NCBI GenBank assembly: GCA_032433765.1
Contig: JAVIAB010000139.1
Coordinates: forward strand, 42,489,946-42,553,945
Reading direction: 5' to 3'
DNA: 64,000 nucleotides
DNA from: Megaustenia siamemsis
Lineage: Eukaryota; Mollusca; Gastropoda; Stylommatophora; Ariophantidae
Shown: piece after piece, positions 32,470-43,964 of the stretch
Position numbering within the stretch: the stretch's first letter is position 1
Layout of the letters: the number at the start of each line of letters is the position of its first letter
Notes under the pieces: generated by a model
Database searches by the model: none
What the model was told of the DNA's origin: nothing
Seen by the model: the letters and a program-made list of their open reading frames with translations, nothing else
Program-made: the position numbers and the translations under genes

Positions 32470-32700
32470 TTTCCCTACGATCGGTGAACCAGAACTATCC
32501 AGACCTCATTCCAAATCTTCGTGGTGCCACTAGAAACAGACCACCCAGTCTAATTTGTTCAAGTGATTAGGGATCCAAAAGGAAGGCAACTGAGCACTCA
32601 AAAATGCCGCGCTGAAGTCGGATGTGTTGGACCGAAAGGCGGAAATATCAGAGTTCTACTGCAAACCACAACACAACGCATTTACGTGATACAGATGACG
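32470..32700 (-). mobile_element. SINE3-like element
   Basis: In reverse it shares 'CATCCGACTTCAGC' and 'GCGTTGTGTTGTGGTTTGCA' with 33690-33790 and 59670-59830. Boundaries are not resolved. Confidence 0.45.
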
Positions 32701-32747
32701 AAGAAATCTAACTATTCCTTTATTCATTGGATGAAGATAAACTAAGG

Positions 32748-33170
32748 AACTTCTTCTTCTTCTTCTTTCCTTCCTCCGTTGCCGTTGGCGTCGAGGAGAG
32801 ATACAATCTGCGATTCTTTGCTCTTCTGTTGGCCTCTTCTGGTGTTATCCATCCTAGTGACTCTAGTATTCCCTTTGTCCATCTCTTTCTCGTCTTCCTC
32901 TTAATCTGGCGTTTTCGTAGAGTTTGTTTATGGCTTTTTGATTCATTGTTAGTTCTTTTTGTCTTGTTATGTGGCCGAACCAATTTATCTGTTGTTTCTT
33001 TATGATTTCGATGGCTGGTTCAATTTCGAGTTTCTTCCTCAGGTCGGTGTTTCTTACTCTGTCCCTGAAGCTGTTTCCTGTCATTCTTCTGACACATTTC
33101 ATTTCGGTGGCCGTATTGTTCTAGAGTCCAGCGTCCAATGCTGGTACTGATAGCACAGAACTAAGGAACG
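32748..33170 (-). mobile_element. LINE-C 3'-terminal fragment
   Basis: The minus strand reads 'MKCVRRMTGNSFRDRVRNTD' and 'IIKKQQINWFGHITRQKELT', then the Arg-rich C-terminus and 'LYLSSTPTATEEG', ending at a GAAGAA tail. It is a close relative of 15002-15400, with a deletion near 32890 shifting the frame. Confidence 0.8.
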
Positions 33171-33333
33171 GAAAGTAGAAAAAAGACGAATTCCCACGGG
33201 GAGAAAATAATGGGGAAAGGAGAAGAGAGATTGCGAGGGGAAAGTCGATACAAATGGTAAGATAATGTGGTGGTTGGTTGGTTGCGTTCGCCCGACGACT
33301 AAAGTATTCTAGAGTATCGTGGTAAAAAAAGTA

Positions 33334-33582
33334 AAGTAAAGTACCCCCGTCACGCCAAGTGGCGTATAGGGAAATATGGTGTTAGTGACCCTATATTTTA
33401 CAGGCCTTCAGCACATGATTTTTGGGGTAATGTGGTCGGTATTACGCCCGTGCTGCTTTACTTTCCCAGAAAAATCCGGTACCCATTTAAGGCTGGGTGA
33501 ACCCGGAGCCGTCGGTTGGGATCGAACCCTACCCCTTGTCCGTAGTAGTCCAGTTCACTAACCACTGAGCTATCGCGGCTCC
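33334..33582 (-). mobile_element. SINE1, full-length type copy (minus)
   Basis: The head is at the right end, with B-box 'GGGTTCGATCCC' and A-box-like 'ATAGCTCAGTGGTTAG' on minus. The body and T-rich end follow (A-rich 'AAAAAAAGTAAAG' at 33324 on plus). It abuts a second, different tRNA-like head at 33600-33690. Confidence 0.88.
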
Positions 33583-33599
33583 CACTAATTTTTAGGGAA

Positions 33600-33690
33600 T
33601 TAGTAAAACCCAGGTGTCCTCGCCAGGGAACGAACCCCGGCTGTTGCCGTGGTAAGCCAACCGCCTATCGATTGCGCTAACCGGACACCC
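33600..33690 (-). repeat. tRNA-like SINE head of a different type
   Basis: The minus strand shows 'GTCCGGTTAGCGCAATCG' (A-box-like) and 'GGGGTTCGTTCCCTGG' (B-box-like). It is distinct from the SINE1 and SINE2 heads. Confidence 0.5.
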
Positions 33691-33945
33691 CGTTGTGTTG
33701 TGGTTTGCAGTATAACTGTTACATTTGCGCATTTTGGCCCAACTCATCCGACTTCAGCACGATATTTTTGAGTACCGGGTTGTCTTCCCTCTTCGATCCC
33801 TGCACGTTTGGCCAGACTAGACAGGTTAGTCTGTTACTGGAGGCACCACGGAGAGGTGGAGCAGGGTCTGGATGGTTTTCGTTCACCGATCCTGGCGCAA
33901 GCCATCAGCTGTGGGTCGCTGACAACTTCCAGCTCTAAGATAATG
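33691..33945 (+). mobile_element. SINE3-like element
   Basis: It shares 'CGTTGTGTTGTGG', 'CCGACTTCAGCACG' and 'GTCTGGATGGTTTTCG'-type segments with 59665-59960. Its own head and tail are not defined. Confidence 0.45.
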
Positions 33946-34160
33946 TTATTATTGCTTGTGGTGTGTGGGGAGGGAGATTGGGAGTGTAAGAGAAATAGAA
34001 ATATGCCTTGTGCCTTGTTGCAGGCAACAAAAGAATCTTTAAATTGATGGATATTGCCAGGCACCCTGTAAGGGCATTCACTAATTCGTTCTCCACACCA
34101 AAGCGCGTTATTATGTCCCTCAATAACCCTCGGTCTTGTAACAGTCCCATCTTTTCCTGT

Positions 34161-34292
34161 GAACGTCATCAAACAAGCCAGCAATGTTTCCATTGTCTAC
34201 CTCTGAACGTCATCAAACAAGCCAGCAATGTTTCCATTGTCTACCTCTGAACGTCATCAAACAAGCCAGCAATGTTTCCATTGTCTACCTCT
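34161..34292. repeat. 44-bp tandem triplication
   Basis: Three copies (34161, 34205, 34249) of a unit begin GAACGTCATCAAACAAGCC. There is no link to the 44-bp array at 25.5 kb. Confidence 0.9.
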
Positions 34293-34294
34293 AA

Positions 34295-34615
34295 CTCTGG
34301 TTTTTTTTTTTTTTGGTTTTTTTTCTCCTGCTGCTACTAATTATACCGACCCCATCTTCTCCACACATGCCATTGTGTTTTCCTAATTTATTTCATAATA
34401 TTCTTCTCTTCATCTACCTCTTTCACTACATCTTCAGTTGATTGATTAGCTGCCCACGGTAACTTGCTCTTTCTAAGAAAGTTGCAGAAATATTTTTACT
34501 GTACAACGAGAAGAGGCTAAGCAATAAGACGTACCCCTGTCGTACGCCCCTTTTAGTTGTATACTCCAAGGTAGTTATCTACTTTGCCTGTTGCTAATTA
34601 TTCCCATTACATTTT
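34295..34615. other. No recognised feature
   Basis: This is T-rich spacer; no gene was seen. Confidence 0.35.
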
Positions 34616-34618
34616 CTT

Positions 34619-34725
34619 GATCATCATCATCATTGAGTGCCACCTCCGCAACGAAGGTTGGCTACCATGGATCGCCATTCTACTCTGTTTCTTGCTTTGA
34701 TGGTGCAGGCTGATTTCATTGACAT
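34619..34725 (-). mobile_element. RTE-like LINE-B3, 3'-terminal relic
   Basis: It starts at an ATCATC tail and matches 'AACGAAGGTTGGCTACCATG' of the B3 type seen at 53.5 and 59.4 kb. It is about 100 bp. Confidence 0.65.
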
Positions 34726-34729
34726 AGAT

Positions 34730-35100
34730 TTTCTTGATACTCCTTAGATATTTCACATCAATGTTTATGTCTTTTAACATTCATATTACATTTGCGTGTT
34801 ATAAGTTTGTCGAACACTTAATATAGTCGAAACATAGGTCTGTATTATCTTTTATAGCTCTTTCCATCAATGTTATTATGACATACGCATATATGATGTT
34901 CGCTACACCTTTCTTCATTACGAAACGACATTGTTATTCACAAAATTCATGCTTGATTCTATTCCTGACTTTTTCAATTAAAATATGGTAACTGACTCAT
35001 GAGGTTAATAGTTCAATGATAATCACATTTAGCAGCAACTTCTTGTTAGTCAAGATGTATATAAAGAATAGTCCAATGAGATAAGCTTGCAAATATATAA
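34730..35100. other. No recognised feature
   Basis: This is AT-rich spacer without motifs that I can name. Confidence 0.35.
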
Positions 35101-35104
35101 TATA

Positions 35105-36035
35105 TCATCATCATCATGTGCCATAACGGTTGGCGTAGGCGATCATGTCCCTCCACAATCTTCTATCTACAGTGCATCGTATCAGATCTGTTGTTGACTG
35201 TTTTCCATGCCATGACACCAAGCTATCAAGTATTTTCTCTCTTTGTCGTCCGCGATCTCTCTTTCCTTTTATTTTGCCAGTTGTAACCAAGTATTCCAAC
35301 TTTCCTCTTCTCATGATGTGCCCGAAAAATGTTTATTGCTTCTTTCTGATTTTTTAAAGAGCTCCCTTTTTGTGTTGGCCTCTTTGAGAACTTCCTCATT
35401 GACCTTTTTAGCTGTCCAGGGGATTTTCAACATCCTTCTGAGAAATCCCATCTTTGTGGCCTCTAATCGTCTTTTCATTTGTTTGTCTACTGTCCATGAT
35501 TCGCATCCATAGGTCAGAATTGGTTCTATATAGCACCGATGAACTCTCTTTCTCATTTTCATTGACATAGATTTGCTGCATAAGATATTTTTCATTTTCT
35601 GAAATGCTATTTTGGCCTGAGCTATTCTGCTTTTTATTTCTGTGGTGCATCTCCCATCTGATGTTATTATTGTGCCCAAGTATTTCAAACGTTGCACTTG
35701 TTTCAGATTTGTCTCGTTTATTTGTATGCTGCATGATGGTGATGATTGTTTCTTCGATATAACCATTACTTCTGTTTTCTTACTATTCAGACTGAGACCT
35801 TTCTTGTTGCTTTCTTTCACTATTATGTCCATCATTTCTTGTAGTTCGTTCTCTGTCTCTGCTATTAAGACTGTGTCATCCGCATATCGCAAATTATTTA
35901 TGTTGTGACCGTTGACTTCAATTCCTTTTTTGTTTACTATTGATCTCATAATATATTCGCTGTAAAGTGAAAACAAATCCGGTGACAGAACACAGCCTTG
36001 TCTGACTCCTTGTTTTATAAATTGGAATTGGATAA
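35105..36035 (-). mobile_element. RTE-like LINE-B2, longest copy with YADD box
   Basis: The minus-strand frame 35976-35311 reads 'LRYADDTVLIAETENELQEM', 'SLNSKKTEVMVISKKQ', 'YLGTIITSDGRCTTEIKS', 'TYGCESWTVDKQMKRRLE' and 'RRMLKIPWTAKKVNEEV'. After one frameshift near 35350 come 'LEYLVTTGKIKGKRDRG' and 'DMIAYANRYGT'. The 3' tail is ATCATCATC on plus at 35105. The 5' part, including the endonuclease, is missing. It is the reference B2 copy. Confidence 0.88.
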
Positions 36036-36039
36036 TATA

Positions 36040-36247
36040 TGGAGATGCATAAAACCTAATAGAAAATATAAGCTGAGAAAGACCACATAAGCGACATTGA
36101 TAGACATGTAAAGACGTTTCTGATGATTCCTGTAAGGACAGATAAGAATTGATCGACCTTGGAATGAAAGATAAACTTTGATAGACCTTGGAACGAGAGA
36201 TACGTCTTCAAAGATCTTGTACGGAGAAATAAACCTTGAAAGATATT
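36040..36247. repeat. ~29-bp minisatellite, left part
   Basis: Units of the type 'GAGATAAACTTTGAAAGA' with 'CTTGTAAG' occur, strongly diverged. The array is split at 36248-37026 by an insertion and resumes at 37027. Confidence 0.75.
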
Positions 36248-37026
36248 GTCATCATCATCATGTGCCATACCATAGCGTAGACGATCATGTCCTTCCACAA
36301 TCTTCTATCTACAGTGCATCGTATCAGTTCTGTTGTTGACTGTTTTACATGCCATGACACGAAGCTATCCAGTATTTTTCTCTCTTGTCGTCCATGATCT
36401 CTCTTTCCTTTTATTTTGCCAGTTGTAACAAAGTATTCCAATTTTCCTCTTCTCATGATTTGCCAGAAAAATATTGATTGTTTCTTTCTGATGTTTTTTA
36501 GGAGTTCCCTTTTTTTTGGCCTCTTTGAGAATTTCTTCATTGTATTTTTAGCTGTCCGGGCACTTTCAATATTCTTCTGAAAAATCCCATCTCTGTGGCC
36601 TCTAATCGTCTTTTCATTTGTTTGTTTACTGTCTGCGCTACATTTTGGCCTCAGCTACATTCGCAGGGTTAGCGGGATAGAGTTCTGCCCTACCAAAGGA
36701 GGAGTAAGACGTCGTCTTTCCTCCGTCAGTCTTCGGGACACCATTGGGCAAGATGGAGTTCCCGTTTAGCCCCCCTATCAGGGTTATGTGAAGCCAATAC
36801 AACAGGTGGTAGATGGTGATGTGGGAGCAGCCGACAAGTAGTGCCGGTTATGAGTCCTATTCCGCGATGTCAGGCAGAGGAATCTCATGTATAGAGACAA
36901 TGGTTGCGATCTCCGACTAGTGCAGTCACTGCCAAGAAGGAAAGGAATGGCAAACTACCTTCTTAAATTGCCTAGAATAATCATGTTAAAACACAACGTA
37001 ATATCTACAGCTAACGATGTTAATGG
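36248..37026 (-). mobile_element. 779-bp composite retroelement: LINE-B2 3' end joined to a different 5' segment
   Basis: It is flanked by GAAAGATATT (36238-36247 and 37027-37036) within the minisatellite, so the two halves moved as one unit. The left 400 bp are a LINE-B2 3' end on minus (tail at 36248; C-terminal frame 36208-36540). From about 36640 rightwards the sequence is unrelated to the coding region and includes 'AAAGGAATGGCAAACTACCT'. Strings like this one are common near the 5' ends of RTE elements and their short derivatives (recalled pattern, not checked). Read on minus, this is a 5' segment of ~380 bp followed directly by the LINE 3' end, that is, an internally deleted non-autonomous RTE. 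Confidence 0.7.
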
Positions 37027-37440
37027 GAAAGATATTATACGGAGAGATAAACTTTGAAATATCTTGTAAGGAGAGATAAAACTTGAAAGATCTTGTAAGG
37101 AGAGATAAGACATGAAAGATTTTGTAAGGAGAGATAAGCCTTGAAAGCCCTTGTACGGAAAGATAAGCTTTAAAGGACCTTGTAAGGAGAGATAAACGCT
37201 ATTAGATCTTACAAGGAGAAATAAACGCTAATAGCTTATGTCAAAAAAGGGAGGGGGGATAAGATAAGTAATGATAGATCTTGTAAAGAGGGATAAGAGT
37301 TGACAAATCGTATAGATAGAGATAAGTGTCGACAGACCATGCAAGGCAAGATAGATAAGCCTGATATAAGTGAAAGAAGAAATAAGCACTGATAAACGCT
37401 GTAAAGAGAGACAGTGTTGATAGACCCAGTAAGGGGGGAT
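37027..37440. repeat. ~29-bp minisatellite, right part
   Basis: This is 'AGGAGAGATAAACTTTGAAA' type repeats, diverging to the right, and continues the array before the insertion. Confidence 0.85.
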
Positions 37441-37461
37441 ACAGGGTATCAACAATGACAT

Positions 37462-38310
37462 CAGAGAAGTGCATGGAGTACAAGAAATCAGAGAAGTGCG
37501 TGGAGTACAAGAAATCAGAGAAGTGCATGGAGTACAAGAAATCAGAGAAGTGCATGGAGTACAAGAAATCAGAGAAGTGCATGGAATAGAAGAAATCAGA
37601 AAAGTGTATGGAGTACAAGAAATCAGAGAAGTGCACGGAGAACAAGAAATCAGAAAAGTGCATGGAGTACAAGAAATCAGAGAAGTGCATGGAATAGAAG
37701 AAATCAGAAAAGTGTATGGAGCACAAGAAATCAGAGAAGCGCACGGAGTACAAGAAATCAGAGAAGTGTATGGAGCACAAGAAATCAGAGAACTGTATGG
37801 AGTACCAGAAATAAGAGAAGTGTATGGAGTACAAGAAATCAGAAAAGTGCATGGAGAACAAGAACTCAGAAAAGTGCATGGAGTACAACAAATTAGAGAA
37901 GTGCATGGAGTAGAAGAAATCAGAGAAGTGCATGGAGGATAAGAAATCAGAGAAGTGTCTGGAGTACAAGAAATCAGAGAAGTGCATGGAATAGAAGAAA
38001 TCAGAAAAGTGTATGGAGCACAAGAAATCAGAGAAGCGCACGGAGTACAAGAAATCAGAGACGTGTATGGAGCACAAGAAATCAGAGAACTGTATGGAGT
38101 ACCAGAAATAAGAGAAGTGTATGGAGTACAAGAAATCAGAAAAGTGCATGGAGAACAAGAACTCAGACAAGTGCATGGAGTACAAGAAATTAGAGAAGTG
38201 CATTGAGAGGAAGAAATCAGAGAAGTGCATGGAGGATAAGAAATCAGAGAAGTGTCTGGAGTACAAGAAATCAGAGAAATGCATGGAAGACAAGAAATCA
38301 TAGAAGTGCA
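37462..38310. repeat. 27-bp satellite with 11-mer higher-order unit, open on both strands
   Basis: The monomer is 27 bp ('AAGAAATCAGAGAAGTGCAT' plus GGAGTAC). A block of 11 monomers (297 bp) is repeated, with variant marks at 37687 and 37984. A smaller 108-bp (4-monomer) offset occurs at 37579. Since 27 is 9 codons, uninterrupted frames exist on plus ('VQEIREVHG', 'MEYKKSEKC') and on minus for over 350 residues ('SLISCTPCT', 'FSDFLYSMH'). Expression of any of these is unsupported. Confidence 0.95.
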
Positions 38311-38541
38311 TATGGTACAATATGTACATCTTTTTCAAGACGATTCGGTCATCTTCCATCCACAACAAATTTCATGAAATAAAAATATAGCTGACCGCAC
38401 TAGAAATAATTACAATTATTGATATTTCTTGTCTCGCCATGTAAGTACTTGTGAAATGTTGGTTATATAAACAACCACGAATCTGCACAACTTTCTCTCA
38501 AAATTTTTCCTTATAATTAATAGCGAGACATACTTAAGATT

Positions 38542-38766
38542 AAAGAACAAGAGGTAGAGTTCGATCCCAACCGACGGCTTCCGGTTCACTCAGCCTTTAA
38601 TGGGTACCAGATTTTTTTTCTTGGAAAGTAAAGCGGCACGGGCGTAATACCGACCACATTACTCCAAAAATCATGTGCCGAAGGTCTGTAAAATTTATGG
38701 TCACTAACACCATACTCTCTAAACGCCCCTTGACGTGACGGGGCTCTTTACTTTATTTTTTTTTTC
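38542..38766 (+). mobile_element. SINE1, slightly 5'-truncated, 14-bp target duplication
   Basis: It lacks the A-box end of the head but keeps 'GAGTTCGATCCC' and the whole body. It is flanked by ACATACTTAAGATT (38528-38541 and 38767-38780). The perfect 14-bp duplication shows a recent insertion. Confidence 0.93.
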
Positions 38767-38939
38767 ACATACTTAAGATTGTCTTCTATTCTTTTTTCAA
38801 ATACCACCATCCCACCTCCCAAGCTTCTCTTTTCAACCCACATGCGGATTTGTCTGTTTTCACACACCGACATTTTTATTCCATTTTTGCTTACAACTTT
38901 TCTCTCTTTCTCAAACACGGCCCATTTGCACACAAAAAT

Positions 38940-39143
38940 ATGCATTCTTTACCTCTTTCGACCCATCTGAAGAAGAAAAAAAAATATGCATTCTTTACCT
39001 CTTTAGACCCATCTGAAAAAAATATGTATTCTTTACTTCTTTAGACCCATCTGAAAAAAAAAAATCATTCTTTACCTCTTTAGACCCATCTGAAAAAAAA
39101 TATGTATTCTTTACTTCTTTCGACCCATCTGAAAAAAAAAATG
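38940..39143. repeat. ~40-bp minisatellite, about 5 units
   Basis: The unit contains 'TTCTTTACCTCTTTAGACCC' plus an A-run of variable length. Confidence 0.9.
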
Positions 39144-39149
39144 TGGGGC

Positions 39150-39690
39150 ATAAACTGACTGCGTTGGTAGAAGTATTAACAGCAAGGACGAATACTGTAT
39201 CCCTTCTGCCTAGTTATACGACGTTTATAGATCACTTCCCTGTAACATATAATAATAACATAATATGAGCATTTTGTAATCTTCACCTGTAACATAAATA
39301 AAGAAGAGAGCATATTTCTGGCGAATATAAAAAAAATATTCATCTAAAACAAAACTGAGAGTAAAACAACCATAAAAATAAACAAATAAACTACACAAAG
39401 AGACATAAAATAAAACATCTGACAATAATTGTGTCAGACAAAACAGAACTAAACCAGATTCCGTAATATAAATAAATAATGAGAAACATGTAATGGCCCG
39501 CCGTTGATAGGGTGCGCTTTATATTACCAGCATGGACTGATAAGTGTTGTATAGAGACGTTGTAAAGAGGTGAAATTGAAAGAGGTAATGAGACAGAGCT
39601 GGTGTAAAGAGCAAATATTGATCACGTTAAGAATAGATTTCTGATAAGGAATTATAAGAAAAATACAATCTATATTTATTTGGTACAAAT
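39150..39690. other. No recognised feature
   Basis: This is AT-rich spacer; no gene or repeat family was identified. Confidence 0.35.
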
Positions 39691-39694
39691 AAAC

Positions 39695-40665
39695 AGCGGC
39701 CATAAGAACTGGAAGCCAATTGGGAATGTTTCAACAAATAAAACAGGGTGTTAGACAAGGTTGTGTGCTGTCACACAGATTTGTTTAATATTTATAGTGA
39801 GATTATTTTAAGATCCATAAGGGACATGCCTGGAATAACAATTGGAGGCCATAATATAAATAATCTAAGGTATGCTGATGATACAGTCTTAATCGCTAAG
39901 AGTGAAAATGAGTTACAAGAAATGTTGGACATTATAGTGAAAGAAAGCAAATAATAAAGGGCTCAGCCTTAATAGCAAAAAGACAGAGGTAATGGTAACA
40001 ACAAAGAAAAAGACATCACCTCAGTGCAAAATAAAGACAGGTGGAACAATATTAAAACAGGTAAATGAATTTAAATATTTGGGAACTTTGTTAACCTCAG
40101 ACGGAAGATGTACAAAAGAGGTGAGATGCAGAATGGCTCAGGCAAAAGCAGCTTTCCAAAAAATGAGGAAGATACCATGCAATCCATTTTTGACAATAGA
40201 AACAAGAAAAAGAGTTCTTAAATGTTACGTAGAGTCAGTCTTAACATATGGATGCGAATCATGGACAATAGGACAACAGACAAGAAAATCACTGGAGTCT
40301 GTAGAAATGTGGTTTTACAGAAGAATGTTGAGAGTACCATGGACAGCTAAGAAGAGTAATGAAGATGTTCTGAGAGAGGTCAAAGCAAAAAGAGAGCTAA
40401 TTTCCAATATTAGGAAGAAACAATCATTATTTTTGGCCATGTAATGAGAAGAGAACAACTGGAATATATTGTAACAACTGGAAAAATTGAGGGACGAAGA
40501 GATAGAGGGAAGCAAAGAGAAAAAAAATAACAGACAGCTTAAGAGAATGACTTGGCAGAAGGTCAACAACAGAAATGATAAATAGCTGCAGAGATCGAAA
40601 GTTGTGGAGAGAAATTATCACCTACGCCAGTAGGCCCGGTACTTGATGATGATGATGATGATGCG
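39695..40665 (+). mobile_element. RTE-like LINE-B1, best-preserved copy with YADD box
   Basis: The frames 39748-39954 and 39992-40444 hold 'FNIYSEIILRSIRDMPG', 'NNLRYADDTVLIAKSENELQ', 'FKYLGTLLTSDGRCTKEVRC', 'TYGCESWTIGQQTRKSLESV' and 'RRMLRVPWTAKKSNEDVL'. The C-terminal part continues in another frame to 'TYASRPGT' and a TGATGATGATGATG tail at 40645-40662. Two small indels (near 39950 and 40434) break the reading. It serves as reference for the B1 fragments at 2966, 18358, 31020 and 44303. Confidence 0.9.
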
Positions 40666-40777
40666 AAAAGGCGTTATTGAGAATACTTATAACAATATGG
40701 TGAATGACAAGAATGAGAAGCACAGGAATACCAAGAGAAAAAATAATATTGAACAGCTTATCCGAAAGGCGTACAAA

Positions 40778-41065
40778 TGATCTTCTTCTTCTACTTTTCC
40801 CTTCTCACTGGTACCTAAAAGGTGTCGTGGTTATATCATTTGTCGTTCTTGAGCTGTTCCAGCTGTTTGAATTAGTGATTTTCCTTTGTTGTTACATGTC
40901 TCTGTCACTGCATCTATCCATCATCATCAGGGTCTCTTGGTCTTTTCCCATGCATTCTTCAGAAGAACACCCTTGATGGTGATTGGTGAGGATTCATTCT
41001 GACCAGGTGGCCAAACCATTTAAGTTTTTGTTGTTCTATATGTTCTTGGCAGGGTTTTGTTCCTA
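40778..41065 (-). mobile_element. Possible LINE 3' fragment
   Basis: It begins with TCTTCTTCTTCT on plus, and the layout resembles the 3' ends of LINE-C and LINE-D. 'CCAGGTGGCCAAACCATTT' on plus is a typical reverse complement of LINE 'NWFGHLV'-type coding. No clean frame remains. Confidence 0.4.
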
Positions 41066-41360
41066 CCATATTTTCACAAATTATCACGGACTGAAATTAT
41101 GCCATGCATGAAAGACCGAGAGATATGGAGAGAGATGATCGTTTATGCCGCACAGCGTGGCACAACCTACGGCCCCGGGCCACTTCTGGCCAGCCAGGCT
41201 CATATGTGTGGCCCGAAAGAATTTTCAGGCATTTTCATAAAGAGAAGATAAACCATGGCTATAATTTTCAAATTTTGGATATTTGGAAATTAATCTAATC
41301 TTTTCAACAGGTTCTATAGATCCCGCGGTAAATAATTCTCTGGATTCGAGTACTTCCTGA

Positions 41361-41990
41361 AATATCATCATCATCATTGAGTACCGTCTCCGCATCGAAG
41401 GTAGACTACCATGGAGCGCCATTCCGCTCTGTCTCTTGCTTCGATAGTTCAGATTGTCATAGGTTGCCTTGTCCAGCTTTTGATGAAACTCGTCCATGTT
41501 AGTCTTGGTCTGCCTCTGCTTCTTTTACTTTGTATTTTCCATTCCAATATTACTTTTAGTAGGCTGTTGTGTATTTTAACATGCGCCAAAAATCTCATGT
41601 GTCTTGTTTGAATTATGTTTAGTTGTTTTCTTTTCATTTTAGTTGTTTTAAGACTTCATCATTTGTTTTCTTTTCTTTCCATCGAATTCTTCCTATTCTT
41701 CTCTAATCCACATTTCAAAGGCTTCAATTTTCTTTTGTTTTCTTGTTGAATGCCCATATTTCTTGTTGAATGTCCATATTTCTGCACCATACAGGAATGT
41801 TGAAAATATTTTGCTATTCTTAGTTTTAGCCTTAGTGTTATTTGTTTTGATGTTAGTATATTTTTCATGGCATTAAAATTACTTTTTCTATTCTTTTGTT
41901 CATTTCAGTTTTACATTTTCCGTCACTGGTTATAGTATGTCCTAGATAAACTGTAGCTCTAAACAGTCTCCATGTCTATTCCTTCAACTT
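41361..41990 (-). mobile_element. RTE-like LINE-B3, 3' portion
   Basis: Minus-strand pieces read 'MKNILTSKQITLRLKLRIAK' (41659-41868), 'NIIQTRHMRFLAHVKIHNSL' and 'RSRGRPRLTWTSFIK' (41449-41637), ending at an ATCATCATC tail on plus. It is collinear with 53056-53555 and 58870-59500. Confidence 0.78.
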
Positions 41991-41999
41991 TGATATCTA

Positions 42000-42735
42000 T
42001 CACTATAAATTGTGCATCTTTTTCTTTTGAGTTTGGAGTTAGAGACTTTGCAAACAAAAACTGAGTTGGAGCCAGCGGATTTATTTAAAGTTTTAGTTTG
42101 TAAGTTCACAGGCAGTTTTAAAGTTCAGAGCTGATGGAGTTTGGGAGAACGGTGAGTACACTCTTTGTGACGTGCTCATTTATTACTAATAAATTATTTA
42201 TCTGTTTGTTAACGTTTTATTAATGCTTATCTTTATCTGTACACACACACAAATATATGAAGATAACGTGTTAAACAGATCGGTGTGTCTGACCCTCGCT
42301 TAAGCAAAGCTTGACCAACCTGGTCTATGTCAACCGGTATGGCATCTGATGATGATGATGATGATGATGATGATGAGTGATGCTCTTTTAATAACAGGAA
42401 TGACGAGATGACCATGAGGGAAGGTGGAGGTAGAGAACAAGGCAAATATGGTGTTCGCATGTGGTTGATGACAAGTATCATATTCTTGAATCAGATGTAC
42501 TCCAAACATTTCTCTCGTTTTACTACTATCATTCCGTATCCCCTCTTACTGGGTCTATAAAATAGCGAGAGAGGAAAATTGTTGAGGAAATCTGGAAAGT
42601 AGAGGACGGAGTGAAGAGATAAATAGCGAAATGCGAAAGCGAGAGGGAAACAGAACGAGCAATATGGAGAAATTGTGTTTTTCCAACAGGAAACCACAAG
42701 GTCACTGAATACTATTTATATCAGTATTCCCAATA
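42000..42735. other. Spacer with a short LINE tail
   Basis: Only 'GTCAACCGGTATGGCATC' plus (TGA)n at 42330-42376 looks like an RTE 3' end. No gene was seen in the rest. Confidence 0.35.
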
Positions 42736-42737
42736 AT

Positions 42738-43160
42738 CATTTGTCATACCGACTGGCGCAGGCGATCATGGCCTTCATAGATCTATGTCCACGGCGCATT
42801 AGTTCTGTTGTTCATTGTTTCCCCTGCAATGACAACAAGCTAATTAGTAGCTTCTCTCTTTGCTGTCCGAGATCTCTCTTTCCGTGAGTTGGGCCAGTTG
42901 TAACCAAGATTCAAATTTTCCTCTTCTCATAATGGCCGAAAAATGTTTATTGCTTCTTTCTAATTTTGTTTTATGGACTGTTTTTTTTTTTCTGTTGGCA
43001 CTCTGAGAATTTCCTAGTTGGTCTTTTTAACTGTATAGGAAACTTTCAACATTCTTCTGAGAAATCCCATCTCTGTGGTCTCTAGTCGTCTCTTCCTTTG
43101 TGTTGTCTACCGTCCATGATTACCATTCATAAGACGGAACCAGCTATACATATGTAGACG
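42738..43160 (-). mobile_element. RTE-like LINE-B2, decayed 3' fragment
   Basis: It is collinear with 35105-35540: 'GACTGGCGCAGGCGATCATG', 'TGTTCATTGTTTCCCCTGCA' and 'GAAATCCCATCTCTGTGG' are recognisable, but many indels leave no frame. Confidence 0.7.
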
Positions 43161-43396
43161 GGGACTGGGACATTATTAAAGTCAAGGTCAGAGCAATGTA
43201 TTTTTAGATGGTTACTGAGAGACCAGAGAAGAATGGTTTAAAAATGGATCATGTGTCAAGGTCACGAGTGAGTGTATGAATTATTATAGATATAGGCCAG
43301 ACACTACGTCACCAACAAAAGCGCGGGAAAATGAGATATTTAAACCCGTGACTGAGTGGACCACGACACTTAGCAAAGAACAACCAGAGACAAGAA

Positions 43397-43435
<39 letters not shown>

Positions 43436-43964
43436 GAAGCGGAACGCTTCAAGACTGAGTCTCTCAGTAAGATGAGAGAGAAATCTGCCAGAATGGCAAC
43501 AGGAAGCTAAGTCGATCAGAGACCAGAGCTTAGATAAGCAATGGACACAAGATGAGTAGCGTAACAAGCCGGAATGGCGATAACTAAGTCGACCAGAAAC
43601 AAAGAAACGCTCTCTCAAGCACACGGAGAGAAAGACAGAAACCATGAGCTAGAGTAAGAATATTCACGTGAACAGACTCACCGATCACAAGACTACATAT
43701 CAGATTCCGAGATGTGAACTATTTGAGTTATGTACATATATATATATATATATACTGTATATATATATATATATATATATTTATGATTAGCGTTGGCACA
43801 GACTCACTAGGAGTGTGAGCTGTGAACTATTTTGAGTTTGTATACATTTGCGATTAGTGATTATGTGGCTGTTTAGACCGACAAGGATCTGTGACTTGTG
43901 AATTCCAGATGGACTTTTTAATAAACATAAGTTAGGTGTTATTACACTTTACGACTTGTTAACT

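Noticed and set aside
35145..35908. Plus-strand hydrophobic ORFs
   Set aside because: They are antisense shadows of LINE-B2.
37228..38368. Long ORFs (350-375 residues) of Ser/Ile/Cys or Phe/Tyr/Met repeats on the minus strand
   Set aside because: They are products of a 27-bp satellite whose length is a multiple of three; equivalent frames exist on the other strand.
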